Assembly (NCBI GenBank): GCA_029265355.1
Contig: JAJUJL010000001.1
Span: forward strand, 372,001-436,000
Source: Chloroflexota bacterium
GTDB taxonomy: Bacteria > Chloroflexota > Anaerolineae > Anaerolineales > UBA4823
Direction of reading: 5' to 3'
DNA length: 64,000 nt
Positions 32,925 to 41,436 of this stretch are shown here, one piece after another. Every line of letters starts with the position of its first letter. Position 1 is the first letter of the stretch. A program made the translations under genes and the position numbers. The notes beneath the pieces were generated by a model that saw only the letters and a list, made by a program, of their open reading frames with translations, was not told where the DNA came from and did no database searches.

Positions 32925-34068
32925 GCGGCATCGCCCGGACCTGATCAACCGCCTCCATGAAAGATTGCGCCATCGTTTCCAGGTTGATTTCCTGCGCAAC
33001 GATACGGTAGGAATTTTGCCCCATCTGGCGCAGGCGCGGCAGATCGTTCAAAGCCAGTTGCAGCGTCTTTGATAGAACCTGGGGATCATCCGGGGAAATC
33101 TGCCAGCCGTTCTCGGAACGCACCAGGTCATCCTGCGTACCATCTCCCTGCGCCACGATCACCGCCAGCCCGTGAGCCATGGCTTGTTGAACCGCCAGGC
33201 CACCCGTGCCAGGCAGCACGAACAGGTCTGCCGCCTCGAAATGAGCGTCGAGCGCCTGCCCGTATTGAGCGCCAGCAAAATGGGCACGCGGGTAAAGGGT
33301 GCGCGCTAGCTGCTCAAACATTGCCCGCGCTGGCCCATCACCCACGATGGTCAGGTCGGGCTGGAGCTTTTCCGGCAGCATGGCGCAGGCCTGTAGCAAA
33401 TGATCGATCCGCTTGCGGGCTTGCAAACGACCAACGAACAAAACCTGCGGGCGTTTGCCCGGTTCGATAGGTTTCGGGCGCGGCGGCTGCGCCGGGCGAG
33501 GGGCAGCGGCGTTGTGGGCTACAAATACCCGTTCAGCGGGTATGCCCAGGGCGCGAAATTCTGCTGCGCCGCGCTGGCTGTAAGCGATCAAGCCATCGAA
33601 CTGCTCGAAGAATTTCCGCCGGTTCAGATCGCGCAGGCCTGCCGGGGAGGATGGCGCTTCAGCAGTCGCCGGTGAGATCGCCCCCGGCGCGCCCAATCCC
33701 CAGCCGAGCACTGCCCGGCCGCGGGTGTGCATCCAGCGCAGCGCCAGGCGCGTGCTGAGCAGGCGCGGGTTGGCTTCTACAACGAGCGCCTGGGGCTGCC
33801 ATTCTGCCAGCCAACGCAGCAAGCCAATTTGCCAGCACAGGTAAAACGGCTGCTCTACCCGCCCCAGGTGCAGGTTGAGCGCTGGATAGTAGCTGGCAAC
33901 CTGCAGCGACGCTGCAGTGTGGATCGCCTCGCTCTTGCCGGGAGCGCCGGCAAACACCGCCAGGCCAGCCCTGCAGCGATCGGCAAGCAGCTCAAAAAAT
34001 GCTACCCGATAGACAGGCAGCACGCGCTGCTGAATACCCAGGCGAATACCGCTTACCAGACCTGCCAT
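32899..34068 (-). CDS. Glycosyltransferase family 4 protein (polysaccharide cluster)
   Basis: A 389-residue GT-B enzyme; last gene of a leftward polysaccharide operon that starts with wecC. The donor-binding half has VLFVGRLQARKRIDHLLQA, IVGDGPARAMFEQLA and ADLFVLPGTGGLAVQQAMAHG; the usual EA.A.G loop is altered to QQAMAHG, so the second conserved Glu is replaced by Gln. Substrate unknown. Three nt separate its start from the FkbM stop. Confidence 0.87.
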   Translation of the reverse strand: MAGLVSGIRLGIQQRVLPVYRVAFFELLADRCRAGLAVFAGAPGKSEAIHTAASLQVASYYPALNLHLGRVEQPFYLCWQIGLLRWLAEWQPQALVVEANPRLLSTRLALRWMHTRGRAVLGWGLGAPGAISPATAEAPSSPAGLRDLNRRKFFEQFDGLIAYSQRGAAEFRALGIPAERVFVAHNAAAPRPAQPPRPKPIEPGKRPQVLFVGRLQARKRIDHLLQACAMLPEKLQPDLTIVGDGPARAMFEQLARTLYPRAHFAGAQYGQALDAHFEAADLFVLPGTGGLAVQQAMAHGLAVIVAQGDGTQDDLVRSENGWQISPDDPQVLSKTLQLALNDLPRLRQMGQNSYRIVAQEINLETMAQSFMEAVDQVRAMPLRSFLSRR

Positions 34069-34071
34069 ACT

Positions 34072-34935
34072 TCATCCATCCAGCGCTTCACCCATCACGT
34101 ACGATTTCCAATCCAACTCTGCCAGGCTGTTCACCACCGGATAACCCGGCGCCAACTTCCGGATACGGTAGCGCGCTGCGCCAAGCTCCTGCCAGGCTGC
34201 CTGGGCTGACTCGGGACCGTGCAGCTCCATGAGCAGCCTGGGCTGCGCTTGCCGCAGCAGCCGTCTCATTCCCGGCAACGCCAGCACCTCGCCGCCTTCG
34301 ATGTCCAGCTTGATCACCTGTGGGGCGGGATGTCCCTGCTGGTAAACGAACTCATCCAGAGAGATACCGGGCACACTGACCTGTTGCTGGTAAGCCAGGT
34401 TGCTGCGCCCCGCCGAGCCTTGCGCTTTGCCGGTGCCGCCGGATGGCCCGACCAGAAAATGGACTTCTCCGGCCTGCGCCACTACCGCGGCGTGTTGCAC
34501 ATCGATGCGCGCCCCGAAAGGCGAGCCGCTCGTGTTTTGCCGCAGGCGCGCCACGTTCGCCGGTAAGGCCTCGAAAGCGATCACACTGCCTCCCGCCCCG
34601 ACAGCTTTTGCCAGCATCAAGCTGATGTAACCGATATTCGCCCCCACGTCATAGACTGTCATACCGGGACGCACCCAATGCTGCACCGCTTCTTGCAGCT
34701 CGATCTCATAAGTTCCCAGCCAATAATCTTTCTCGGATTGCAAATCCAGCCACAACGCCACACCAGCCAGACTGCCCGCCGCCACGCGCACCTGCACAAT
34801 CTCCCGGGGAGCAGCCTGGTTGAGGCCTCTGCGAACCAGGCGCGCCAGCCAGGGCACACGGTAGATCGCCTTGCGCGCCCCCGCAGGCAACATCCGGGCG
34901 GTGATTTCAGCCAAAGAAAAAACGATCTTTCTCAT
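34072..34935 (-). CDS. FkbM-family SAM methyltransferase
   Basis: A 287-residue methyltransferase of the FkbM family, generally O-methylating sugars in glycans or polyketides. The SAM site is YDVGANIGYISLMLA (about residue 95), followed by VIAFEALPANV, and the family motif VIKLDIEGGEVLALPGM is near 215. It lies between two glycosyltransferase genes in the polysaccharide operon, so it probably methylates the exported glycan or its precursor. The N-terminal 80 residues are basic and helical. Start ATG 34935 has a GGAAG-type site very close. Confidence 0.88.
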   Translation of the reverse strand: MRKIVFSLAEITARMLPAGARKAIYRVPWLARLVRRGLNQAAPREIVQVRVAAGSLAGVALWLDLQSEKDYWLGTYEIELQEAVQHWVRPGMTVYDVGANIGYISLMLAKAVGAGGSVIAFEALPANVARLRQNTSGSPFGARIDVQHAAVVAQAGEVHFLVGPSGGTGKAQGSAGRSNLAYQQQVSVPGISLDEFVYQQGHPAPQVIKLDIEGGEVLALPGMRRLLRQAQPRLLMELHGPESAQAAWQELGAARYRIRKLAPGYPVVNSLAELDWKSYVMGEALDG

Positions 34936-34950
34936 CTTCCACGATCCCGC

Positions 34951-35994
34951 TCATTCAATCATCAGGTCGAGCGCATCCAGGTATCCCTGCGCCATTTGCT
35001 GCAGATCGAAAGCAGCTTCGGCGCGCTGGCGAGCTGCGCTGCGAAAGCGCGGCTGGCTGGCAAGTACCTGGCTGGCGGCTTCGACTAACGCGGGGAGATC
35101 CGGCGGCTCCAGGCGCCAGGGGTCGCCGCCGTAAGGCGCCAGCCGCCCGGAGTCGCCGGTGACCAGCTCCGGCAGCGCACCGGTATCGAAAGCTACCACC
35201 GGCAAGCCGCACGCCAGCGCCTCGATCACCGAGTTCGGGCAGGCGGCGTTGATGTCCGATGAGAACAATACATGCGCTGAGCGGTCGATTTCCGGGATGC
35301 GTTCGCCGGGCAGCTTGCCAGTCCACAGCACTGTAACAGGCGCTTGCGCCTGCCAGCGCGCCTTCACCCGCTCATCGACACGACCAACCACCATCAGCTC
35401 CAATTGCGCAGTAGACCCAATTTTGCGCGCCAACCCTTCCATCAAAGCAAAGGCGGTCTCCAATCCTGCTTCGTAGCCTCCCATCAGGCTCCCCTCGACC
35501 AGCAGCACACGCCAGCCCTCAGCCGGGCGATCCCCCTTGCCGTGCGGGTGAAACGCTTGCAGATCGACGCCGTTATACACCACGCAATCCGGGACTGGAG
35601 CAGCCCCGTGCGCCCGCTGCCACCATTGCTTTGAAAAGCGACTCTGGTAAACAATCACGCTGGCCAGCCGGTTGCGGATCAACTTCAGCAGCATGTTGCC
35701 ATATTCCGCCCGCAAGTAGTGGCGCACTCCGGTGCGCCTCAGGCGGTGCAGCCAGTTCATGCCATCCAGGCGCTGGATCACCGGTATGCCGCGCTGGCGC
35801 GCCTGCCACAGCCCGCCCAAGTGGCGGGTGCCGCCGGTGACCAACACAGCGTCGTAAGGCAGATCGGTGAGCTCGAACACGGCCTGAATGCCGCGCTGCT
35901 CCAGGGCTGCTGCCATCTTGCGCTGGAAGGAAACCATGCCCCCCACCCCTGCCAGCCGCGGCACCATGCACAATCGCTTCACTGCGCCTGCCAT
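34951..35994 (-). CDS. Glycosyltransferase family 4 protein (polysaccharide cluster)
   Basis: A 347-residue GT-B glycosyltransferase. The glycine-rich MVSFQRKMAAALEQRG at the N-terminus is the typical acceptor-side loop. The donor half shows VLLVEGSLMGGYEAG, VTVLWTGKLPGERIPEI and PNSVIEALACGLPVVAFDTG (E-x7-type motif). Its ATG overlaps the stop of the acyltransferase gene (TGATG), so the two are translationally coupled. The sugar transferred is unknown; the ManNAcA donor made by WecB/WecC in the same operon is one candidate. Confidence 0.88.
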   Translation of the reverse strand: MAGAVKRLCMVPRLAGVGGMVSFQRKMAAALEQRGIQAVFELTDLPYDAVLVTGGTRHLGGLWQARQRGIPVIQRLDGMNWLHRLRRTGVRHYLRAEYGNMLLKLIRNRLASVIVYQSRFSKQWWQRAHGAAPVPDCVVYNGVDLQAFHPHGKGDRPAEGWRVLLVEGSLMGGYEAGLETAFALMEGLARKIGSTAQLELMVVGRVDERVKARWQAQAPVTVLWTGKLPGERIPEIDRSAHVLFSSDINAACPNSVIEALACGLPVVAFDTGALPELVTGDSGRLAPYGGDPWRLEPPDLPALVEAASQVLASQPRFRSAARQRAEAAFDLQQMAQGYLDALDLMIE

Positions 35995-36464
35995 CAGTTT
36001 ACCGGTTCTTCAGCAGCGCCTGTTGCTTCTCTTCGCCCGATGCAACGCGCCGGCACCCCAGCCCAGATTTCATTTTCGCCTGTGGACTGCAGCAGCACGG
36101 CGTTGGCTCCGACCACCGTGCCGCGCCGCACACGCAAGATACCCTGGCTGCACAGCACTTTGCATCCCGGCGACAGGATGACATCATCTTCGATAACGAT
36201 GCCTTCGAACCGCGACAGGCTGGCCGGGCGATAAATATCCGCCCGCCCAATGCCAGCGCCAGGGTAGATCTTGACCCGCTTGCCGATCACAGTGGACGAA
36301 TGAACCACCACACCAAAGCCCCCGTGAGCCAGTTCAAAAGCTTCGCCCACCGGCACAGAGCGGGGTATCTCAACGCCTAACAGCTTGAGCGCGTAGTACG
36401 CCAGCCTGCCAAAAAGAGGCCACTGGCGGGCATAGACCAAAAAGGTGGGCAAATCTCTAGCCAT
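35994..36464 (-). CDS. Left-handed beta-helix acyltransferase, CysE-like
   Basis: A 156-residue protein with hexapeptide repeats (VVVHSSTVIGKRVKIYPGAG, then IVIEDDVILSPGCKVL and GTVVGANAVLL) and the GVPAR end typical of serine acetyltransferase-like enzymes. It has the length of glycan-cluster acetyltransferases rather than biosynthetic CysE (about 270), so sugar O- or N-acetylation is more likely than cysteine synthesis. It lies between wecB (35-nt gap) and a glycosyltransferase (1-nt overlap). Confidence 0.85.
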   Translation of the reverse strand: MARDLPTFLVYARQWPLFGRLAYYALKLLGVEIPRSVPVGEAFELAHGGFGVVVHSSTVIGKRVKIYPGAGIGRADIYRPASLSRFEGIVIEDDVILSPGCKVLCSQGILRVRRGTVVGANAVLLQSTGENEIWAGVPARCIGRREATGAAEEPVN

Positions 36465-36499
36465 TGCTAATTCGCCTTACCGGCTCTGGCGGCTGCTGT

Positions 36500-37636
36500 T
36501 CAAGAATGCTCCAGGATTGCTTGTAAGATGCGCGTGGCAGCTTTTCCATCTCCATAGGGATTGACCGCCGAAGCCATGCGAGCGTACTCTGCCGGGTCGT
36601 CCAACAATAATCGAGCCTGGGAGACAATGCGTTGCGTATCCGTTCCAACCAGGCGCACCGTACCCGCTTGCACACCTTCCGGTCGCTCGGTGACCTCGCG
36701 CATCACCAGCACCGGCACGCCAAATCCGGGCACTTCCTCTTGCAGGCCGCCCGAATCGGTCAACACCAGGGCGGCGCGCTTCATCATGTGCACCATGGGC
36801 AGGTAATCCAGCGGCGGTGTGAGGATGATGTTGGGCACCTCGCCGAGCAGACGGTAGACCGGTTCCTGCACGTTGGGATTGAGGTGCACCGGGTAAATCA
36901 ATTGCAGGTCCTCGCCGTATGTCTCCGCCAGCGTGCGCAACGCGGCGCAAATGGCTTCGAGCGGCGCGCCGAAATTTTCCCGGCGGTGGGCGGTGATCAG
37001 CACCAGGCGACGTCGCGAACTGCCTTGCACCGGTATTCCAGCCCGCCGCAATAATTGGACCGTCTGCTCATCCGGCGGCAGGTTCGCCACCGAGTACAAG
37101 GCGTCGATCACCGGGTTACCAGTCACCACGATTTGCTCTGCCGGCACACCTTCGCGCAGCAGGTTTTGCCGCGACCACTCGGTAGGAGCAAAGTGCAAAT
37201 CGGTGACCACGCCAGCAACGCGCCGGTTGATCTCTTCTGGAAAGGGTTGCCATTTATCCCCAGTGCGCAGGCCCGCTTCGACATGCCCCACTCTTATGCG
37301 GTGGTAGTACGCCAGCAGAGCCGCGGCCATCACCGTGGTGGTATCCCCCTGCACCAGCACCCAGTCAGGCTGCAAACGCTTCAACACCGGATCCAGGTGA
37401 GTGAACACGGCTGCGGTCAGCTCTGCCAACGATTGGTCAGGGCGCATCAAGTCCAGATCCACATCCGGCTTGATCTGGAACAAGTGCAACACCTGGTCCA
37501 GCATCTGGCGGTGTTGGGCGGTCACACACACCAAAGATTCGATGCGGGGGTGACTGGAAAGAGCGCGCACGACCGGCGCCATCTTTACCGCTTCGGGACG
37601 CGTGCCGAACACAGATAAAACACGCAGCTTAGCCAT
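36500..37636 (-). CDS. wecB: UDP-N-acetylglucosamine 2-epimerase
   Basis: Non-hydrolysing epimerase that interconverts UDP-GlcNAc and UDP-ManNAc in the cytoplasm. The 378-residue protein has the family's N-terminal VFGTRPEAVKMAPVVRAL, VQGDTTTVMAAALLAYY, HVEAGLRTGDKW.PFPEE, TAHRRENFG, and the allosteric/UDP site TDSGGLQEE with GTVRLVGTD. It starts 3 nt after the wecC stop with an AGG site. Paired with WecC it makes UDP-ManNAcA for the operon's glycan. Confidence 0.95.
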   Translation of the reverse strand: MAKLRVLSVFGTRPEAVKMAPVVRALSSHPRIESLVCVTAQHRQMLDQVLHLFQIKPDVDLDLMRPDQSLAELTAAVFTHLDPVLKRLQPDWVLVQGDTTTVMAAALLAYYHRIRVGHVEAGLRTGDKWQPFPEEINRRVAGVVTDLHFAPTEWSRQNLLREGVPAEQIVVTGNPVIDALYSVANLPPDEQTVQLLRRAGIPVQGSSRRRLVLITAHRRENFGAPLEAICAALRTLAETYGEDLQLIYPVHLNPNVQEPVYRLLGEVPNIILTPPLDYLPMVHMMKRAALVLTDSGGLQEEVPGFGVPVLVMREVTERPEGVQAGTVRLVGTDTQRIVSQARLLLDDPAEYARMASAVNPYGDGKAATRILQAILEHS

Positions 37637-37639
37637 TAC

Positions 37640-38968
37640 TTACCTGCTCACCGTGGTGGAGGTATTCCAGCGGCGCTCCGCTCGACCTACGCCCAGGCGG
37701 AAAAGCTGAAAACCGGCTTTCGACCAGTCTTGAGTGGACCAACCATTGACCGTGTCCACCGCCAGGCGGGCAGGCGTCGCTTGCGCCAACAGATAGGGAT
37801 CCTGCTGGCGCAGCACCTGGTGACCCACCAGCAGCAGCAGCAGCTCGGCGTCTTGCACAGCTTCTTCCAGGCTGGAAACGGCGTGCACGCCGGGCAACTC
37901 CGGCTGCGGCTTGAAAGGCTCATAGGCAACCACCTGCGCGCCAGCCCGCGACAGCAGGTGCACCACCTCCACCGCTGGGCTTTCACGCAAATCATCCACG
38001 TCCGGCTTGTAGGCCAGACCCAGCGCGGCAATACGCCGCCCCTGCAAAGCAGCATCCTTCTCCAGGCCAAAAGCCTCCCGCACCATCCCTGTAACATGCA
38101 CGGGCTGCCTGTCGTTCACCTGGCGAGCCGTGTGGATCAGGGGTGTCAGGTCCGGGGCGGCTTCCACCAGGAACCAGGGATCGACGCTGATGCAGTGTCC
38201 CCCCACGCCCGGCCCCGGTCGCAGGATATTGACGCGCGGATGGCGGTTAGCGATGGCGATGGCTTCCCACACGTCGATGCCGAAGCGCTCCGCCAGGTGA
38301 GAAAATTCATTGGCGATGGCGATGTTCACATCCCGGTAGGTGTTTTCCATCAGCTTCACCATCTCGGCGGTGGTGGCGTCGGTCATCACAATCTCGCCGC
38401 GCACGAAGGTGGCGTACAAATCCCGCCCTGCCTGGGTGGAGGCGGCGTCAATCCCGCCGATCACACGGGCATTCTCGATCAACTCGCGCAGGATTTGCCC
38501 CGGCAGCACCCGCTCAGGTGTATATGCCAGGTGAAAATCAATCCCCGCCTTCAAGCCAGAACGCTCCAGTATGGGAGCGACCACGTTAACCGTGGTCAAC
38601 GGCGGCGAGGTCGATTCCAGCACCACCAGGTTGCCTGGCTGCAAGCAGGCTACGATCTGCTCGGCAGCCGACTGCACGGCGCGTAGATCGGCGCGTTTAT
38701 CGTCGTAGAATGGCGTCGGCACAGCGATAATAAACGCATCCGCGGTTTCGGGCGTTTCGCTAATTTTTAAATTGCCGGAACCTATGGCTGCCTGCACCAG
38801 CGTGCGCAGGCCGGGTTCGTGAATGTGCAGCCCGCCCGAGCGCAGTGTATGCAGCACATGCGGATTGATATCCACCCCCACCACCTGCAGGCCATGCGTG
38901 GCAAAGGTGCTGGCGGTGGGCAAACCTATATAGCCCAGCCCGATGACACAGATTTTTTCAAATTTCAC
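37640..38968 (-). CDS. wecC: UDP-N-acetyl-D-mannosamine dehydrogenase
   Basis: NAD-dependent dehydrogenase of the UDP-sugar family oxidising UDP-ManNAc to UDP-ManNAcA. N-terminal VIGLGYIGLPTASTFA binds NAD. The middle has LESTSPP, YTPERVLPGQ, AEMVKLMENTYRDVNIA, NRHPRVNILRPGPGVGGHCI (catalytic Cys) and VDPWFLV. The C-terminal domain shows GLAYKPDVDDLRESPA. The RHPRVNI / DPWFLV forms agree with WecC rather than UDP-glucose dehydrogenase. At 442 residues the C-terminus is about 20 longer than E. coli WecC (420). First gene of the leftward operon. No clear promoter is seen upstream. Confidence 0.94.
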   Translation of the reverse strand: MKFEKICVIGLGYIGLPTASTFATHGLQVVGVDINPHVLHTLRSGGLHIHEPGLRTLVQAAIGSGNLKISETPETADAFIIAVPTPFYDDKRADLRAVQSAAEQIVACLQPGNLVVLESTSPPLTTVNVVAPILERSGLKAGIDFHLAYTPERVLPGQILRELIENARVIGGIDAASTQAGRDLYATFVRGEIVMTDATTAEMVKLMENTYRDVNIAIANEFSHLAERFGIDVWEAIAIANRHPRVNILRPGPGVGGHCISVDPWFLVEAAPDLTPLIHTARQVNDRQPVHVTGMVREAFGLEKDAALQGRRIAALGLAYKPDVDDLRESPAVEVVHLLSRAGAQVVAYEPFKPQPELPGVHAVSSLEEAVQDAELLLLLVGHQVLRQQDPYLLAQATPARLAVDTVNGWSTQDWSKAGFQLFRLGVGRAERRWNTSTTVSR

Positions 38969-39136
38969 ACCCAGCTCCCGAGTTGGATTTTGCGGCAGCC
39001 GCTGGCCGGATTTTCCAGAGCAAGCTACCGAACCTTTCGATTAGACTGTTGAATTATGCCACAAGAATGGGGTTTGAGGAGTGATCATCGAGCAGAGCAG
39101 CATACCCTCAATTTGAAATTGGGCGAAATTTCGGCC

Positions 39137-39165
39137 TTGACACAGAACTAATGTTCTGTTATAGT
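39137..39165 (+). promoter_or_regulatory. lexA promoter with SOS box in the spacer
   Basis: TTGACA (39137-39142), a 17-nt spacer and TATAGT (39160-39165). The spacer holds ACAGAAC-TAAT-GTTCTGT (39142-39159), the GAAC-N4-GTTC geometry of Gram-positive-type SOS boxes, so LexA should block its own promoter. Confidence 0.85.
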
Positions 39166-39243
39166 TATTTTAGCACAAATGGACGAATTATTATTGTCCA
39201 GCACAGACCATGGCAGAGGCATCTGCCGGGAGGTACAGCACAC

Positions 39244-39993
39244 ATGATGGCACGCAAACGCGCCAAAGGACTATCCCCTCGCCAGATCAAAATCCTGGAG
39301 GTACTGGAACGCTACCAGGAACAGGTCGGCTACCCACCCTCCATCCGGGATATCTGCGACAAAACCGGTATCACCTCCACATCGGTGGTCAACTACTACC
39401 TGAAACAGCTCGAAACTTCCGGGTTCATCGAGCGGGATGGCGGCGTTTCCCGTGGCATACGCCTGGTCAAACCCCTGGGAGAAACTGTCGAAGCCCCAAC
39501 CGCATCCCTGGCAAGCCAGGTCAAGAAGACGGTCGAAAACGTGCGCCAAACTGTCGAAGACATCCTGCGCATCCCGGTGTTGGGACGCATCGTCGCCGGC
39601 TCGCCGGTGCCCGTGCCCTCCTCGGACTTTTCCCTATACGACGCCGACACGATGGTAGATGTCGCCCGCAGTCTGCTACCGGCGCGCGAGACCGGCGCCA
39701 ACCTGTTTGCCCTGGAAGTCCAGGGAGACTCAATGATCGATGCCATGGTCAATGACGGCGACATTGTCATCATGAAGCCCGCCCAGGAAGCGCGCAATGG
39801 CGAGATGGTGGCCGTGTGGCTGGAGGGCAAGGACGAGACCACGCTGAAGTACTTCTACCTGGAGAACGGGCGGGTGCGCCTGCAGCCCGCCAACCCCACC
39901 ATGCAGCCCATTTACGTGAACGATCCCTCTACGGTAAAGATCCAGGGCAAGGTGATCATGGTCATCCGCCAGCTCCAGACCATGGCTTCCTGA
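39244..39993 (+). CDS. lexA: LexA repressor
   Basis: SOS repressor of 249 residues. An N-terminal winged helix (about 8-75; LSPRQIKILEVLERY, then YPPSIRDICDKTGITSTS) is joined by a long hinge to the S24 self-cleaving domain. The cleavage bond is A118-G119 in IVAGSP. The catalytic Ser163 is in GDSMIDAMVNDGD and Lys202 in TTLKYFY. E. coli LexA is 202 residues; the extra length is mostly an extended, helix-prone hinge (about 77-110). Start ATG 39244 follows GGGAGG; upstream in-frame residues lie inside the promoter. It is autoregulated through the box at 39142-39159 and ends in a terminator. Confidence 0.95.
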   Translation: MMARKRAKGLSPRQIKILEVLERYQEQVGYPPSIRDICDKTGITSTSVVNYYLKQLETSGFIERDGGVSRGIRLVKPLGETVEAPTASLASQVKKTVENVRQTVEDILRIPVLGRIVAGSPVPVPSSDFSLYDADTMVDVARSLLPARETGANLFALEVQGDSMIDAMVNDGDIVIMKPAQEARNGEMVAVWLEGKDETTLKYFYLENGRVRLQPANPTMQPIYVNDPSTVKIQGKVIMVIRQLQTMAS

Positions 39994-40026
39994 GAATCCG
40001 CTTGTAGCTACGGCTCACCCTCACCG

Positions 40027-40062
40027 CTCCCCGCACGGTATCCCCTTGCGGGGAGTTTTCTT
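40027..40062 (+). terminator. Rho-independent terminator after lexA
   Basis: A 9-bp perfect stem (CTCCCCGCA at 40027-40035 with 40047-40055), an 11-nt loop and TTTTCTT. It lies 33 nt after the lexA stop, between convergent genes. Confidence 0.9.
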
Positions 40063-40074
40063 AACGAAAGTGAC

Positions 40075-41433
40075 TTATCTCCTGCTCTCGCTGATTGATG
40101 GGTTTACGCAAGTGGGAAACGCCTGTCCATCCAGGCGTGTGCCAGGTGAAAACAGGCGGCCCTCGGCCCCCTGCGCCAGGCTGTGCGGCGTCAGCGGCTC
40201 CAATCCAAAAAGGTCGGGATTACGGGTGATAGACTGGTTCTGCCCAGCCTCGCTGCCATAGATGAACTGGATGACAAGGCTGCCCTCTCCATCCAGCAAG
40301 CGGATGTAATCTCCCAAATCGTCCAGGCCCAAGACCCCGGTCGAAGCGATCTGCACCAGGCTGCCGCCGAAATCACCCGCTGGCTCGCCGCCGCCGAAAA
40401 CCAGCAAGGCGCAGCCGTGCGGCAACAGGCTGCCCGGCGAAAAGGTGTGCCGGGTTTGCAGGTAATCCGCCAACTTCCAGCCGCTGAGATCGACCGCCGC
40501 GCCGGTCAGGTTGATAATTTCGACAAACTCATCCTGCGAGGCGCTGATGAACCCATCGCCATTGGCGTCGCCCAGCACTCCGTCCGGGTCGGCGTGCACC
40601 TCGTTCAAGAACCATCCCGGCGGGAGCGCCAGCGTGGGCGTGGCGCTGGGGGTGAGCGTCGGCATGCCTGGCGGCGTCGCGGAAGGCGTCGGGGTCGGCT
40701 GGGCGGTGAAAATCGAGCCTGGGTTGGGCTCTGCGAGGTCGCGCCAATCATCGGCGGTGTCATGATCCAGGTTTGCCGGGTATCTCTCCAGAGAATGCCC
40801 TTCGAGCACATCCAGCGCAGCCGGAGAGAAGGCATATTGCGAATTTCCCCATGAAACAGCATCCAACTCCTCATCGCGCCATCCCAGCAACAGCACTTCA
40901 TCACCGCCGTTATCCAAAGAAACGCCGCCCAACGCCCAGGCGCTGTGCCTGAGCATGGTGGGCACCAGCGGGTGAGACTCGATCAACTCGAAATCCGGCA
41001 AGAAACCGTACAGGCTGGCAAAGGTCGCTCCCCGCACCGCAATAATGGCAGCCTCGCCGCCCCCCAGCTCGAATCCAACAGGAAATTGGTACATGCCCTC
41101 GTCGCCGCCCAGCATCTCCTCATCACCCAGCTTATAATCTGCCAACGAAAGCGGCAGATCACCCACGTTGGCGACTTCAATCCATTCGGCGTCTGGCTCT
41201 TTTGCCAGCGGATTGTAGCTGATCTCGGTGATCAACAATTTTGCCGGAGCAATCGTGGGTGTTGGCGTGATCGTAGGCGTCGGAGTAGGGAAACCGCGGT
41301 ACATCAGTGGGAAGAAATATGCGCTGTCCAGGCCCACCGAAGACGAAACCGGCGCCAGGTTGAGCATTAGAAGCAGGCCGACCAGGCATACCAGGTAGCA
41401 CAACAGCAACCAGCCGGGAAATTTTTGTTTCAC
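40075..41433 (-). CDS. Exported protein with two lamin-tail domains
   Basis: A protein of about 452 residues. An N-terminal hydrophobic segment (GWLLLCYLVCLVGLLLML) is the export signal or anchor, followed by a Pro/Thr linker PTPTPTITPTPT. Lamin-tail domain 1 (about 66-235) has LITEISYNPLAKEPDAEWIE. A second Thr/Pro linker precedes lamin-tail domain 2 (about 275-410, with FLNEVHADPDG and DEFVEIINLTG). Lamin-tail domains accompany secreted nucleases and adhesins. Start: GTG 41433, with GAGG 6 nt upstream inside the end of the nuclease gene; a TTG at 41436 is the alternative. It follows the nuclease gene directly, so it is co-expressed. No enzymatic motif is seen. Confidence 0.85.
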   Translation of the reverse strand: MKQKFPGWLLLCYLVCLVGLLLMLNLAPVSSSVGLDSAYFFPLMYRGFPTPTPTITPTPTIAPAKLLITEISYNPLAKEPDAEWIEVANVGDLPLSLADYKLGDEEMLGGDEGMYQFPVGFELGGGEAAIIAVRGATFASLYGFLPDFELIESHPLVPTMLRHSAWALGGVSLDNGGDEVLLLGWRDEELDAVSWGNSQYAFSPAALDVLEGHSLERYPANLDHDTADDWRDLAEPNPGSIFTAQPTPTPSATPPGMPTLTPSATPTLALPPGWFLNEVHADPDGVLGDANGDGFISASQDEFVEIINLTGAAVDLSGWKLADYLQTRHTFSPGSLLPHGCALLVFGGGEPAGDFGGSLVQIASTGVLGLDDLGDYIRLLDGEGSLVIQFIYGSEAGQNQSITRNPDLFGLEPLTPHSLAQGAEGRLFSPGTRLDGQAFPTCVNPSISESRR

Positions 41434-41436
41434 CAA

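Noticed and set aside
35994-36464. Serine acetyltransferase for cysteine synthesis
   Set aside because: Too short (156 residues) and placed in a glycan operon; sugar acetylation is more likely.
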